A stretch of 29,557 nt of DNA from AA29 sp041481445 (GTDB lineage Bacteria > Acidobacteriota > Vicinamibacteria > Fen-336), in NCBI GenBank assembly GCA_041481445.1, contig JBGPBV010000074.1, positions 1 to 29,557 of the forward strand, in the 5' to 3' direction. Below the pieces are notes generated by a model that saw only the letters and a list, made by a program, of their open reading frames with translations, was not told the DNA's origin and ran no database searches. This document shows, piece by piece, positions 8,278 to 15,582 of this stretch (positions are counted from its first letter, which is position 1; every line of letters begins with the position of its first letter). The translations under genes were made by a program, and so were the position numbers.

Positions 8278-9291
8278 GTGGGGGCAAGGGACGGTCGTTG
8301 GAAGGCAGGCGGCCTCGCCGCCGCTCTCGCCGTGCTGGTCGCCTGCGGTCATGGCGGCAGCAGCCCCACGCAGCCCGTCTCGCCCGTTGCCTCCCCGTCG
8401 CCGGTGGCGCCCACCCAGCCGCGAGTCGTGATCATCTCCATCGACGGCCTGCGCGTGGACGCCCTCTTCGCGGCGGGCACGCCCGTGCTGTCCGCCTTCG
8501 CCTCCCAGGCCGCGTACACGTGGCAGGCGCAGACGATCATGCCCTCCACGACGCTGCCGTCGCACGCCTCCATGCTCTCGGGATACCCGCCCTCCGTGCA
8601 CGGCATCACCTGGGACGACTATCGGCCGGCCAACGGGCCGATCGGCGTGCCGACCGTCTTCGCTCTCGCGCGCGCCGCCGGCCTGCGCACGGTCCTGATC
8701 GCGGGCAAGGACAAGTTCCGGCAGCTCGACGTGCCGGGCACGGTGCAGAGGTTCGACCTCTGCGCGGGGGACGACCAGGAGGTGGCCAGCCGAGCCGTGG
8801 GCGAGGCCCTGGCCGGCTTCGACCTCATGTTCGTGCACCTGCCCCAGGTCGACCTCACCGGGCACGCCCAGGGTTGGATGTCGCCCGGCTACCTGTCCGC
8901 CGTCTCCAGCGCCGACGGCGCGGTCGGCCGCATCCTGGAAGCGCTGCCCGCGGGCACCACGGTGATCCTGACCGCCGACCACGGCGGCCACGACTGGAAC
9001 CACGGCACGAGCATGGCCGCGGACATGACGATCCCGTGGATGGTGGTGGGGCCGCGCGTGCTGCCGCACGCCCAGTCCACCCCGGTGAAAACCACGGACA
9101 CCGCGGCGACGGCGGCCTTCGTGCTCGGCCTCACCCTCTCGAGCGGGGCGTCCGGCCGGCCGGTGCGCGAGGCGTTCGTGGCCGCGACGGGCACGAGCAC
9201 GGGTGCGTCCGCGGTCACGACCACGGGCCCGCTCGCCCCCGCCTCCATGGCCGGGCCCGCCCTCCTGCGCTCTCCCGCGCGCGCCCGGTAG
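8278..9291 (+). CDS. Lipoprotein, alkaline-phosphatase-superfamily phosphodiesterase (NPP/AtaC-like)
   Basis: GTG 8278 is chosen because GAGAGGGGGG sits directly upstream; the in-frame TTG at 8260 has no such site. The protein is 337 aa. It has a lipoprotein signal peptide ending in LVAC and then a Ser/Pro-rich linker. The catalytic domain shows the two-metal site of ectonucleotide pyrophosphatase/phosphodiesterases: VVIISIDGLR (Asp), the nucleophile Thr92 in PSTTLPSHASMLSG, then VDLTGHAQG and TADHGGHDWNHG (Asp and His ligands). It should hydrolyse a phosphodiester or phosphomonoester outside the inner membrane. The C-terminus is an Ala/Thr/Ser-rich tail. The exact substrate is unknown. A 6-bp GC hairpin spans the stop codon (9283-9299), but it lacks a T-run. 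Confidence 0.88.
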   Translation: MGARDGRWKAGGLAAALAVLVACGHGGSSPTQPVSPVASPSPVAPTQPRVVIISIDGLRVDALFAAGTPVLSAFASQAAYTWQAQTIMPSTTLPSHASMLSGYPPSVHGITWDDYRPANGPIGVPTVFALARAAGLRTVLIAGKDKFRQLDVPGTVQRFDLCAGDDQEVASRAVGEALAGFDLMFVHLPQVDLTGHAQGWMSPGYLSAVSSADGAVGRILEALPAGTTVILTADHGGHDWNHGTSMAADMTIPWMVVGPRVLPHAQSTPVKTTDTAATAAFVLGLTLSSGASGRPVREAFVAATGTSTGASAVTTTGPLAPASMAGPALLRSPARAR

Positions 9292-9303
9292 CCCCGGGCC
9301 CCT

Positions 9304-10320
9304 TCAGCCCGCGTCGTCCCCGCGCGCCCGCGCTTCCAGCTCGCGCAAGCGCCGCAGCAGCTCCGGCAGGCGATGGAAGACGGCGCTGGCCTTGAGCCAG
9401 GCGCGGTTGTCGATGGCGGGATAGCCCGACACGATCGCTCCCGCGTCCACCGACGACGGGATGCCCGTCTGGGCCGTGGCCACCACGCCGTCGCCCACGG
9501 TGATGTGGCCGGCCACGCCCACCTGGCCGGCCAGGGTCACCCCGTCGCCGATGCGCGTGCTGCCGGCGATGCCCACCTGCCCGGCGAGCACGGTGTCCCG
9601 CCCGACGGTGACGGAATGGCCGATCTGCACGAGGTTGTCGATCTTGGTGCCCCGCCCGATGCGCGTCTCCTTCATGGAGGCACGGTCGATGGCCACCAGC
9701 GCCCCGATCTCCACGTCGTCCTCGACCACGACGATACCGACCTGCGGGATCTTCTCGTACCGCCCGTCCTGGTCGCGCGCGAAGCCGAAGCCGTCGCCCC
9801 CGATCACCGCCCCGTTCTGGACCACCACGCGCTGGCCGAGGCGGCAGCCCTCGCGCACGTGCACGCCGGAGTGCAGGACGCAGTCCTCGCCCACCTCGAC
9901 GTCGGGGTAGAGGACGCTGTGCGCGTGCACGACCGTGCGCGCTCCCAGGCGGACGCGCGCGCCCACCACCGCGAAGGGGCCGACGTAGACGTCCGCCTCC
10001 AGCCGGGCGGTCGGGTCGACGTGGGCGGCCGCGTGAACACCCGGCGCCGGCCGGGACTGCGGGTGCAGGATGCCGGCCGCGCGCGCATAGATGAGGTAGG
10101 GGTTGGGGGCGACGAGGCTCGGCAGCGGGGTCTGGAGGTCCGGGGAGAGGATCACCGCGGAGGCGCGGGTGGTGGCCAGGCGCGGGACGTACCGCGGGTT
10201 GGCCACGAAGGTCAGGTCCCCGGGGCCGGAGTCCTCGATGCCGCTGACCCGGTGCACCTCCACGTCTCCGTCCCCCCGCAGGACGCAGCCGAGGCGCTCG
10301 GCCAGCTCGCGCAGGATCAC
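9304..10320 (-). CDS. lpxD: UDP-3-O-(3-hydroxyacyl)glucosamine N-acyltransferase
   Basis: LpxD adds the second hydroxyacyl chain, from acyl-ACP, to the glucosamine intermediate of lipid A; it is cytoplasmic and homotrimeric. 338 aa, the usual length. The N-terminal uridine-binding domain (ILRELAERLG, then EDSGPGDLTFVANPRY) is followed by a left-handed parallel beta-helix of hexapeptide repeats (about residues 100-290). The catalytic His is in NLVQIGHSV (His235). The GGDGFGFARD segment is also diagnostic. The start is GTG 10320, whose GTGA overlaps the stop of the bactofilin gene by 4 nt, so the two are translationally coupled. Longer in-frame readings upstream are out of the bactofilin frame and not needed. 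Its presence shows an LPS- or lipid-A-bearing outer membrane. Confidence 0.96.
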   Translation of the reverse strand: MILRELAERLGCVLRGDGDVEVHRVSGIEDSGPGDLTFVANPRYVPRLATTRASAVILSPDLQTPLPSLVAPNPYLIYARAAGILHPQSRPAPGVHAAAHVDPTARLEADVYVGPFAVVGARVRLGARTVVHAHSVLYPDVEVGEDCVLHSGVHVREGCRLGQRVVVQNGAVIGGDGFGFARDQDGRYEKIPQVGIVVVEDDVEIGALVAIDRASMKETRIGRGTKIDNLVQIGHSVTVGRDTVLAGQVGIAGSTRIGDGVTLAGQVGVAGHITVGDGVVATAQTGIPSSVDAGAIVSGYPAIDNRAWLKASAVFHRLPELLRRLRELEARARGDDAG

Positions 10321-10685
10321 CCCGCGGCGTACCCCGGCATGGTGGTGGTGGTGCGGACGGCGCCCGTGCGCGCCTCCCCGGCGTTCACGGTCCCGTTGAG
10401 GAGCGCGCCCTCCCGCATGGCCAGGCGCTGCGCGTCGATGGTGCCCTCCACGCGCCCCCTCTCGAGGACGGAGAGGCTGCGCGCCTTGAGGTCGCCCTTG
10501 AACTCTCCGGCGATCTCCACCACGTCCGCGGTCACGCGCGCCTCGACGTGCGCGCCCTCGCCGAGGACGAGGCGCCCCGTCACCTCGATCTGGCCGCGGA
10601 ACTTTCCCAGGATCTGGGCGTCCTTCCCTTTCAGGGTCCCGTCGATGTCTGCCTGGGCGTCGATGACGGTCGTGGCGCTCTCCAT
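10317..10685 (-). CDS. Bactofilin family cytoskeletal protein
   Basis: 122 aa with a bactofilin (DUF583, polymer-forming) core. The sequence is a series of short beta-helix repeats with glycine turns (IDAQADIDGTLKG, AQILGKFRGQIEVTGRLVL, AEIAGEFKGDL-like, VLERGRVEGTIDAQRLAM, GALLNGTVNAG), flanked by short disordered tails. Bactofilins self-assemble without nucleotide into filaments at the membrane and localise envelope or peptidoglycan enzymes. The gene is followed by lpxD with a 4-nt overlap, so it is expressed with a lipid A enzyme. ATG 10685 is the natural start, and a TAGAAT box lies 23 nt upstream. Confidence 0.92.
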   Translation of the reverse strand: MESATTVIDAQADIDGTLKGKDAQILGKFRGQIEVTGRLVLGEGAHVEARVTADVVEIAGEFKGDLKARSLSVLERGRVEGTIDAQRLAMREGALLNGTVNAGEARTGAVRTTTTMPGYAAG

Positions 10686-10708
10686 GCCGGCCTCGCGAAT
10701 GAGCCGCC

Positions 10709-10714
10709 ATTCTA
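10709..10714 (-). promoter_or_regulatory. TAGAAT -10-like box for bactofilin-lpxD
   Basis: TAGAAT on the minus strand ends 23 nt before the ATG at 10685. It lies in the gap divergent from uvrB. No clear -35. Confidence 0.4.
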
Positions 10715-10782
10715 CCGTATGGACGCGGCCCCTCGCCCAGGCCGGCCCGGTCCGGTGAGGGCGCGCACGCCCGGACCTTCGT

Positions 10783-10815
10783 TACAATGGAAGGCTACCG
10801 TAACTCGGAGGAAGG
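10783..10815 (+). promoter_or_regulatory. uvrB -10-like box TACAAT and strong Shine-Dalgarno
   Basis: TACAAT at 10783-10788 is a plausible -10, though no -35 is seen. GGAGGAAGG at 10807-10815 is the strongest ribosome binding site in the window and sits at the right distance from GTG 10820. This decides that start over the upstream ATG at 10787, which overlaps the -10 box. Confidence 0.5.
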
Positions 10816-10819
10816 TCTC

Positions 10820-12862
10820 GTGAGTCCCATGCGCGCGCCGGAGCCCCGCCTCGCCCCCACCCCCGCCGACTCGCGCTTCGAGCTCGTGAGCGAGTTCCAG
10901 CCGCGCGGGGACCAGCCGGCCGCGCTGGCGGAGCTGGTGGAGGGGATCCGGCGGGGCGACCGCGACCAGGTGCTCCTGGGCGTCACCGGCAGCGGGAAGA
11001 CCTTCACGATGGCCTCGGTGCTGGCCCAGGTGAACCGGCCCGCGCTGATCCTGGCCCACAACAAGACCCTGGCCGCCCAGCTCTACCAGGAGTTCAAGTC
11101 CTTCTTCCCGAAGAACGCCGTCGAGTACTTCGTCTCCTACTACGACTACTACCAGCCGGAGGCCTACGTCCCCCAGTCCGACACCTACATCGACAAGGAA
11201 GCCATCATCAACGACGAGATCGACCGCCTGCGCCTCTCCGCGACGCGCAGCCTGTTCGAGCGGAGGGACGTGGTGATCGTGGCCTCGGTGTCGTGCATCT
11301 ACGGCCTGGGCTCGCCGGAGTCGTACTACGGGATGCTGCTGTTCGTGCGGCAAGGAGAGGAGCTGGACCGGCGCGACCTGCTGGCCAAGCTGGTGGAGGC
11401 GCGCTACGACCGCAACGACGTCGACCTCCGCCGCGGGACCTTCCGCGTGCGCGGCGACGTCGTCGAGCTGGTGCCCGCCTACGAGGAGACGGGGATCCGC
11501 ATCGAGCTGTTCGGGGACGAGGTGGAGTCGATCACCTCCTTCGACCCCCTGACGGGGAAGAGCCTGGGCCGCCTGGCCCAGGTCGCGATCTACCCCTCCA
11601 GCCACTACGTCACGCCCCAGCCCAGGATCTACGACGCGCTCAAGACGATCGAGGCGGAGCTGATCGAGGAGAAGGCGAAGCTGGAGGGCCAGGGCAAGCT
11701 GCTGGAGGCCCAGCGCCTCTTCCAGCGCACGATGTTCGACCTGGAGATGCTGCGCGAGGTGGGGCACTGCCACGGCATCGAGAACTACTCCCGCCACCTC
11801 TCCGGCCGCCGGCCGGGCGAGCCGCCCCCGACCCTCCTCGACTACCTGCCCAAGGACGCGCTCTTGATCGTGGACGAGTCCCACCAGTCCATCCCCCAGG
11901 TGCGCGGCATGTACCACGGGGACCGCGTGCGCAAGGAGACGCTGGTGGAATACGGGTTCCGCCTGCCCTCCGCCCTCGACAACCGGCCGCTGAGCTTCGA
12001 GGAGTTCGAGCAGCGGCTGGGCCAGACCGTGTACGTCTCCGCCACTCCCGGCCCCTACGAGCTGAACCGCTCGGGAGGCGCGGTGGTCGAGCAGGTCATC
12101 CGTCCGACCGGCCTCACCGACCCCCAGGTGCTCCTGCGCCCCGTGAAGGGCCAGGTCGACGACCTGCTGGCGGAGATCCGCATGCGGGTGGCCGTGAACC
12201 AGCGCGTGCTGGTGACCACGCTGACCAAGCGGATGGCCGAGGACCTGACCGAGTACTACCACGACCTCGGGGTGCGCGTGCGCTACCTCCATTCCGAGAT
12301 CGAGACCCTGGAGCGGGTGAAGATCCTGCGCGACCTGCGCAAGGGCGAGTTCGACGTGCTGGTCGGGATCAACCTGCTGCGCGAGGGGCTCGACCTGCCC
12401 GAGGTGTCGCTGGTCGCCATCCTGGACGCGGACAAGGAGGGCTTCCTGCGCTCGGGGGGGTCGCTCATCCAGACCATGGGCCGCGCCGCGCGCCATCTCG
12501 AAGGCACCGCCATCCTCTACGCCGACAAGATGACGGACTCGATGAAGTTCGCCATCGACGAGACCAACCGGCGCCGCGCGATCCAGGCCGCCTACAACCA
12601 GGAGCACGGCATCACCCCGGAGACGGTGAAGAAGAACCTGGGCGAGCTGCTGAGTTCGGTCTACGAGGCGGACTACGTGGGCGTCCCCGAGGTCGCGGAG
12701 ACGCCGGAGGAGCGCTACCGCACCCTCGACGACATCGAGAAGGAGATCAAGTCGCTCGAGAAGTCGATGCGGGAGGCGGCCAGGGCCCTCGAGTTCGAGA
12801 AGGCGGCGCAGATCCGCGACCGCATCAAGAGCCTGCGCGCGCGCGAGTTCGGGCTGAAGTAG
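10820..12862 (+). CDS. uvrB: Excinuclease ABC subunit UvrB
   Basis: The damage-verifying helicase-like subunit of nucleotide excision repair, acting with UvrA and UvrC in the cytoplasm. 680 aa, close to the usual 660-680. Walker A is GVTGSGKT (residues 54-61). The damage-probing beta-hairpin region reads YYDYYQPEAYVPQ. The Walker B-like segment is LIVDESHQSIPQ, and the later helicase motifs appear in VYVSATPGPYEL, LREGLDLPEVSL and TMGRAARH. The C-terminal UVR motif (LEKSMREAARALEFEKAAQIRDR) that contacts UvrC is intact. GTG 10820 was chosen from the GGAGGAAGG site; ATG 10829 is a close alternative. It stands alone, divergent from bactofilin-lpxD and convergent with egtB. Confidence 0.97.
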   Translation: MSPMRAPEPRLAPTPADSRFELVSEFQPRGDQPAALAELVEGIRRGDRDQVLLGVTGSGKTFTMASVLAQVNRPALILAHNKTLAAQLYQEFKSFFPKNAVEYFVSYYDYYQPEAYVPQSDTYIDKEAIINDEIDRLRLSATRSLFERRDVVIVASVSCIYGLGSPESYYGMLLFVRQGEELDRRDLLAKLVEARYDRNDVDLRRGTFRVRGDVVELVPAYEETGIRIELFGDEVESITSFDPLTGKSLGRLAQVAIYPSSHYVTPQPRIYDALKTIEAELIEEKAKLEGQGKLLEAQRLFQRTMFDLEMLREVGHCHGIENYSRHLSGRRPGEPPPTLLDYLPKDALLIVDESHQSIPQVRGMYHGDRVRKETLVEYGFRLPSALDNRPLSFEEFEQRLGQTVYVSATPGPYELNRSGGAVVEQVIRPTGLTDPQVLLRPVKGQVDDLLAEIRMRVAVNQRVLVTTLTKRMAEDLTEYYHDLGVRVRYLHSEIETLERVKILRDLRKGEFDVLVGINLLREGLDLPEVSLVAILDADKEGFLRSGGSLIQTMGRAARHLEGTAILYADKMTDSMKFAIDETNRRRAIQAAYNQEHGITPETVKKNLGELLSSVYEADYVGVPEVAETPEERYRTLDDIEKEIKSLEKSMREAARALEFEKAAQIRDRIKSLRAREFGLK

Positions 12863-12870
12863 CCGCGGGG

Positions 12871-14160
12871 CTATTCCCAGCGGGCGAGGCGGAGACCGGA
12901 CATCTGCCAGCGTGTCGCGGGCGGGAAGAAGTTGCGCTAGCTCCCACGCAGGTGCGACCGGGGAGTGAAGCAGGAGCCGCCACGCAGCACCATCTGGCCG
13001 CTCATGAACTTCCCGTTGTACTCCCCGAGCTCGCCCTCGAGCGGGCGGAAGCGCGGGTAGGGCAGGTAGGCGCTGCCCGTCCATTCCCACACGTCCCCGA
13101 AGAGCTGCGTGTCCGCGCCGCCACTCGCCTCCGCCGCGCGCGGCACGAGCGCGGCGGAGGCGAGGAGGTTGCCTTCGACGGGCGGCGCCGCCGCCACCAC
13201 CTCCCATTCCGCTTCCGTGGGCAGGCGGGCGCCCGCCCAGCGCGCGTAGGCGTCGGCCTCGTAATGGCTCACGTGGCTCACGGGCGCGTCGAGGTCGAGC
13301 GGCGCCGTCCCGCGGAGGGTGAAGCCGGACCAGCGCTCGCCGTCGCGGTGCCAGTAGAGCGGCGCCGTCCAGCCCTGCGCCTGCACGGCCGCCCACCCGT
13401 CCGAGAGCCACAGCTCCGGCCGCCGATAGCCCCCGTCCTCGATGAACTGGAGGTACTCGCGGCACGTCACCGGCCGCCGCGCGAGGCCGAAGGGCTCGAG
13501 GTAGACGCGATGCCGCGGCCGCTCGTTGTCGAAGGAGAAGCCGTCGCCGGAGTGGCCGATGTCGGCCAGGCCGCCGGGATGATGGATCCACGAGGGAGCG
13601 CCCGCGCGCTCCGGGACGGTGGGGCGCGGAGGACGCGCGCTGGTCGTATAGGCCGGCCGCCGCGGGTTCGACCAGAGCGCGTGCTGGATGTCGGTGAGGA
13701 TCAGCTCCTGGTGCTGCTGCTCGTGCTGAAGCCCCAGCTCCGTCCGATCCAGGGCGTCGCCGTCATCGGCGGAGCCATCGCCGAGGAAGTCCTCCATCCG
13801 CCGGTCGATCGTCTCCCGGTAGGCGCGCACCTCCTCGAGGCCCGGCCGGGTCAGGAGGCCGCGCTGCGGCCGGGGTGGCCGGGGCCCCACGCCCTCGTAG
13901 TACGAGTTGAAGAGGTACCTGTAGCTCGCGTCGAACGGACGGTAGCCGGCCACGAAGCGCACGAGCACGAAGGTCTCGAAGAACCAGGTGGTGTGGGCGA
14001 GATGCCACCTGGTCGGGCTGGCGTCGGGCATCGACTGCACGAGCTGGTCTTCGGGCGAGAGGGGCGCGGCGAGCGCGGTCGTGGTCGCGCGCACCTCGCC
14101 GTAACGCGCGCGCAGGAAGATCGCCCGGTCCGCGGATGCCGTGTCCGGATGTAGAGCCAC
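12871..14160 (-). pseudogene. egtB: Ergothioneine synthase EgtB, frame interrupted by amber codon 408
   Basis: EgtB is the iron-dependent sulfoxide synthase that joins gamma-glutamylcysteine or cysteine to trimethylhistidine. From GTG 14160 the N-terminal DinB-like domain has HLAHTTWFFE and the iron-binding H-x3-H-x-E (His146, His150). An FGE-sulfatase/C-type-lectin fold follows (ARLPTEAEWE, GDVWEWTGSAY, LRGGSCFTPRSHLRGS). The frame then meets TAG (12939-12937, codon 408), yet directly past it reads RNFFPPATRWQM and ends WE-TAG at 12871. This is the expected EgtB C-terminus, where relatives have Tyr before RNFF. One base change from a Tyr codon explains the stop. As written the product is 407 aa and lacks the last 21 residues of the fold. 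The rest looks under selection, so the lesion is recent, tolerated, or a sequence error. No egtD is in the window. Confidence 0.85.
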
Positions 14161-14169
14161 GATCTTCTC

Positions 14170-14175
14170 AGTCTA
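14170..14175 (-). promoter_or_regulatory. TAGACT -10-like box for egtB
   Basis: TAGACT on the minus strand ends 9 nt before the GTG start at 14160, the same distance as in the MTHFR and TatT genes. The GAGAAG between box and start could instead be a ribosome binding site on a longer transcript from gpmA. Confidence 0.35.
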
Positions 14176-14189
14176 GCCGCGCCGGGCGG

Positions 14190-14203
14190 AGCCGGCGCCG
14201 GCT
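14190..14203. repeat. 14-bp perfect palindrome upstream of egtB
   Basis: AGCCGGCGCCGGCT reads the same on both strands. It lies just after the stop of the small membrane-protein gene and 14 nt before the egtB -10-like box. It could be an operator, or a chance GC palindrome; it has no loop or T-run, so it is a poor terminator. Confidence 0.3.
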
Positions 14204-14206
14204 GGA

Positions 14207-14407
14207 TCAGTGCCGGTCGATCTCGATCGATTCCTTGCGCCCGCTGCCCGCGACCGCGAACATGATGCCGAGGCCGATCGCGATCACCACCCCGATGACC
14301 GTCCACTCGGTCCCGATGCGCCGGATGACGCCCATCTTCGCCAGGGCGGCGATCACGCCGGCGATGAAGATGACGTAGCCGACGAAGTAGACGTTGACCC
14401 ATTTCAT
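14207..14407 (-). CDS. Small two-TM membrane protein
   Basis: 66 aa starting at ATG 14407, which has GGGGGAGGA about 7 nt upstream. A longer reading from 14446 lacks such a site and adds a non-hydrophobic leader. Two hydrophobic segments are seen (VNVYFVGYVIFIAGVIAAL and WTVIGVVIAIGLGIMFAV), joined by a short basic loop, with a polar tail rich in Lys, Glu and His. It is predicted to sit in the inner membrane. No family is recognised. It lies between gpmA and egtB on the same strand and may be co-transcribed with egtB (46 nt gap). Confidence 0.75.
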   Translation of the reverse strand: MKWVNVYFVGYVIFIAGVIAALAKMGVIRRIGTEWTVIGVVIAIGLGIMFAVAGSGRKESIEIDRH

Positions 14408-14517
14408 ACGACCGTCCTCCCCCGGGGCCCGAAAGGGGGCCTCCATCCCAGGCTACCAACCGCCGGGCGTCTTGCGCGGCGCGGGAGGTCGATTTCGCGG
14501 CGCCGGCCGGGGGCGGA

Positions 14518-15267
14518 TCAGGGCTTCCGCTGCGCCTGCCGGGCCACCGCCTCCGCCGCCCTCTTCGCCGCCTCCGGATCGCCCAGATAGAAGTGGCGGC
14601 GAGGACGGAGGCCGTCGTCCAGCTCGTACACGAGCGGGATCCCGGTGGGGATGTTGAGGCCGACGATCTCCTCCTCGGAGACGCCGTCCAGGTACTTGAC
14701 GAGGGCGCGGAGGCTGTTGCCGTGGGCGGCGACGAGCACGCGGCGCCCCGCGCGCACCTCGGGGGCGATCCGCTCGTGCCAGTACGGCAGGAAGCGGGCC
14801 ACCGTGTCCGCGAGGGACTCCTTGAGGGGGAGCTCGGCGGGGCTGAGGTCCGCGTAGCGCCGGTCGTGGCCGGGGAAGCGCGGATCCTCGGGGGTGAGGG
14901 ACGGCGGCGGATCGGCGTAGCTGCGCCGCCAGACCAGGACCTGCTTCTCGCCGTACTTGGCCGCGGTCTCCGCCTTGTTGAGGCCCTGCAGCGTGCCGTA
15001 GTGGCGCTCGTTGAGCCGCCAGCTCCGGTGCACGGTGAGCCACATCAGGTCCAGGTCGTCGAGGACGATCCAGAGGGTGCGGATCGCGCGCTTGAGCAGG
15101 GAGGTGAAGGCGAGGTCGAACGTGTAGCCCCCCTCGCGCAGGAGCCGCGCCGCCTCGTGCGCCTCCTGGGTCCCCTTCGCGGTCAGGTCCACGTCCGTCC
15201 ATCCCGTGAACCGGTTCTCCAGGTTCCACGTGCTCTCGCCGTGGCGCAGCAGGACCAGGGTCTTCAT
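14518..15267 (-). CDS. gpmA: 2,3-bisphosphoglycerate-dependent phosphoglycerate mutase
   Basis: Interconverts 3- and 2-phosphoglycerate in glycolysis and gluconeogenesis through a phosphohistidine; cytoplasmic. 249 aa, the standard length. The phosphorylated His is in LLRHGES (His9), the second catalytic His in AAHGNSLRA (His182), and the substrate loop ERHYGTLQGLNK is typical of the dPGM class. RFTGWTDVDLT near the N-terminus is also diagnostic. The C-terminal tail (AAKRAAEAVARQAQRKP) is the expected flexible Ala/Lys-rich segment. It starts at ATG 15267; a TAGTAC box about 21 nt upstream is a weak promoter candidate. It is the first of three same-strand genes (small TM protein, egtB). Confidence 0.96.
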   Translation of the reverse strand: MKTLVLLRHGESTWNLENRFTGWTDVDLTAKGTQEAHEAARLLREGGYTFDLAFTSLLKRAIRTLWIVLDDLDLMWLTVHRSWRLNERHYGTLQGLNKAETAAKYGEKQVLVWRRSYADPPPSLTPEDPRFPGHDRRYADLSPAELPLKESLADTVARFLPYWHERIAPEVRAGRRVLVAAHGNSLRALVKYLDGVSEEEIVGLNIPTGIPLVYELDDGLRPRRHFYLGDPEAAKRAAEAVARQAQRKP

Positions 15268-15332
15268 GGAGTCATCGTGGCCGAGAGGGTACTACGCGCG
15301 CCATCACGCGGCCACTCTGGTCTAATCCGCGG

Positions 15333-15518
15333 ATGGCCGCCCGCGGCGCGCGACGGCGACTGACCGCAAATCCCATCGCCATCCTCCGCACGCTGCCCGC
15401 CCCCGCGGCCGGGCTGCTCCTGAGGCTGGATCGCGTGGCCGACCGGCCGGAGCGTCTCCGCGGCGCCAGCGGCGCCCCGTCGCTCGCGGCCGCGCTCGCC
15501 TCCGAGCCCGGGGCCTGA
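15333..15518 (+). CDS. Doubtful 61-aa ORF in the gpmA to M20 gap
   Basis: This is the only candidate in the 315-nt stretch between gpmA and the M20 gene. It encodes an Arg/Ala/Leu-rich peptide with an amphipathic stretch (AILRTLPAPAAGLLLRLDR) and no recognised family. In favour, about 90% of its codons end in G or C, and TCTAAT ends 6 nt before the ATG, like the box before the S10 gene. Against, there is no ribosome binding site, the composition suits random GC-rich DNA, and no homology can be checked here. It is recorded as a possibility only. Confidence 0.25.
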   Translation: MAARGARRRLTANPIAILRTLPAPAAGLLLRLDRVADRPERLRGASGAPSLAAALASEPGA

Positions 15519-15524
15519 CCAAAC

Positions 15525-15533
15525 TGTTAGACT
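15525..15533 (+). promoter_or_regulatory. Extended -10 (TGT-TAGACT) for the M20 peptidase gene
   Basis: TGT followed by TAGACT fits an extended -10 and lies 49 nt before the ATG at 15583. The resulting leader would contain the GC hairpin at 15544-15562 and an AGGAG ribosome binding site (15571-15575). Confidence 0.45.
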
Positions 15534-15543
15534 CGCTGCTGGA

Positions 15544-15562
15544 GGCGGCCGCTCGGGCCGCC
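15544..15562 (+). promoter_or_regulatory. 7-bp GC hairpin in the 5' leader of the M20 gene
   Basis: GGCGGCC and GGCCGCC are perfect inverted arms around a 5-nt loop (GCTCG), 8 nt before the AGGAG site. It could stabilise the mRNA or tune translation. No T-run follows, so it is not an intrinsic terminator. Confidence 0.35.
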
Positions 15563-15582
15563 ATTCAACGAGGAGCCTCCCG

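Noticed and set aside
9283..9299. Hairpin GCCCGG-TAGCC-CCGGGC at the end of the phosphodiesterase gene as a terminator
   Set aside because: The stem is only 6 bp, overlaps the stop codon and is not followed by a T-run. It is at most a weak 3' structure.
12937..12939. TAG in egtB as a reassigned sense codon
   Set aside because: TAG is the ordinary terminator of uvrB, VWFA, M20, DUF3187, TatT and others in this window, so genome-wide recoding does not fit.
14408..14517. Riboswitch-like leader before the small membrane-protein gene
   Set aside because: Only short competing GC stems (GGCCC/GGGCC and CCCCC/GGGGG) around the ribosome site are visible; no known riboswitch motif is present.
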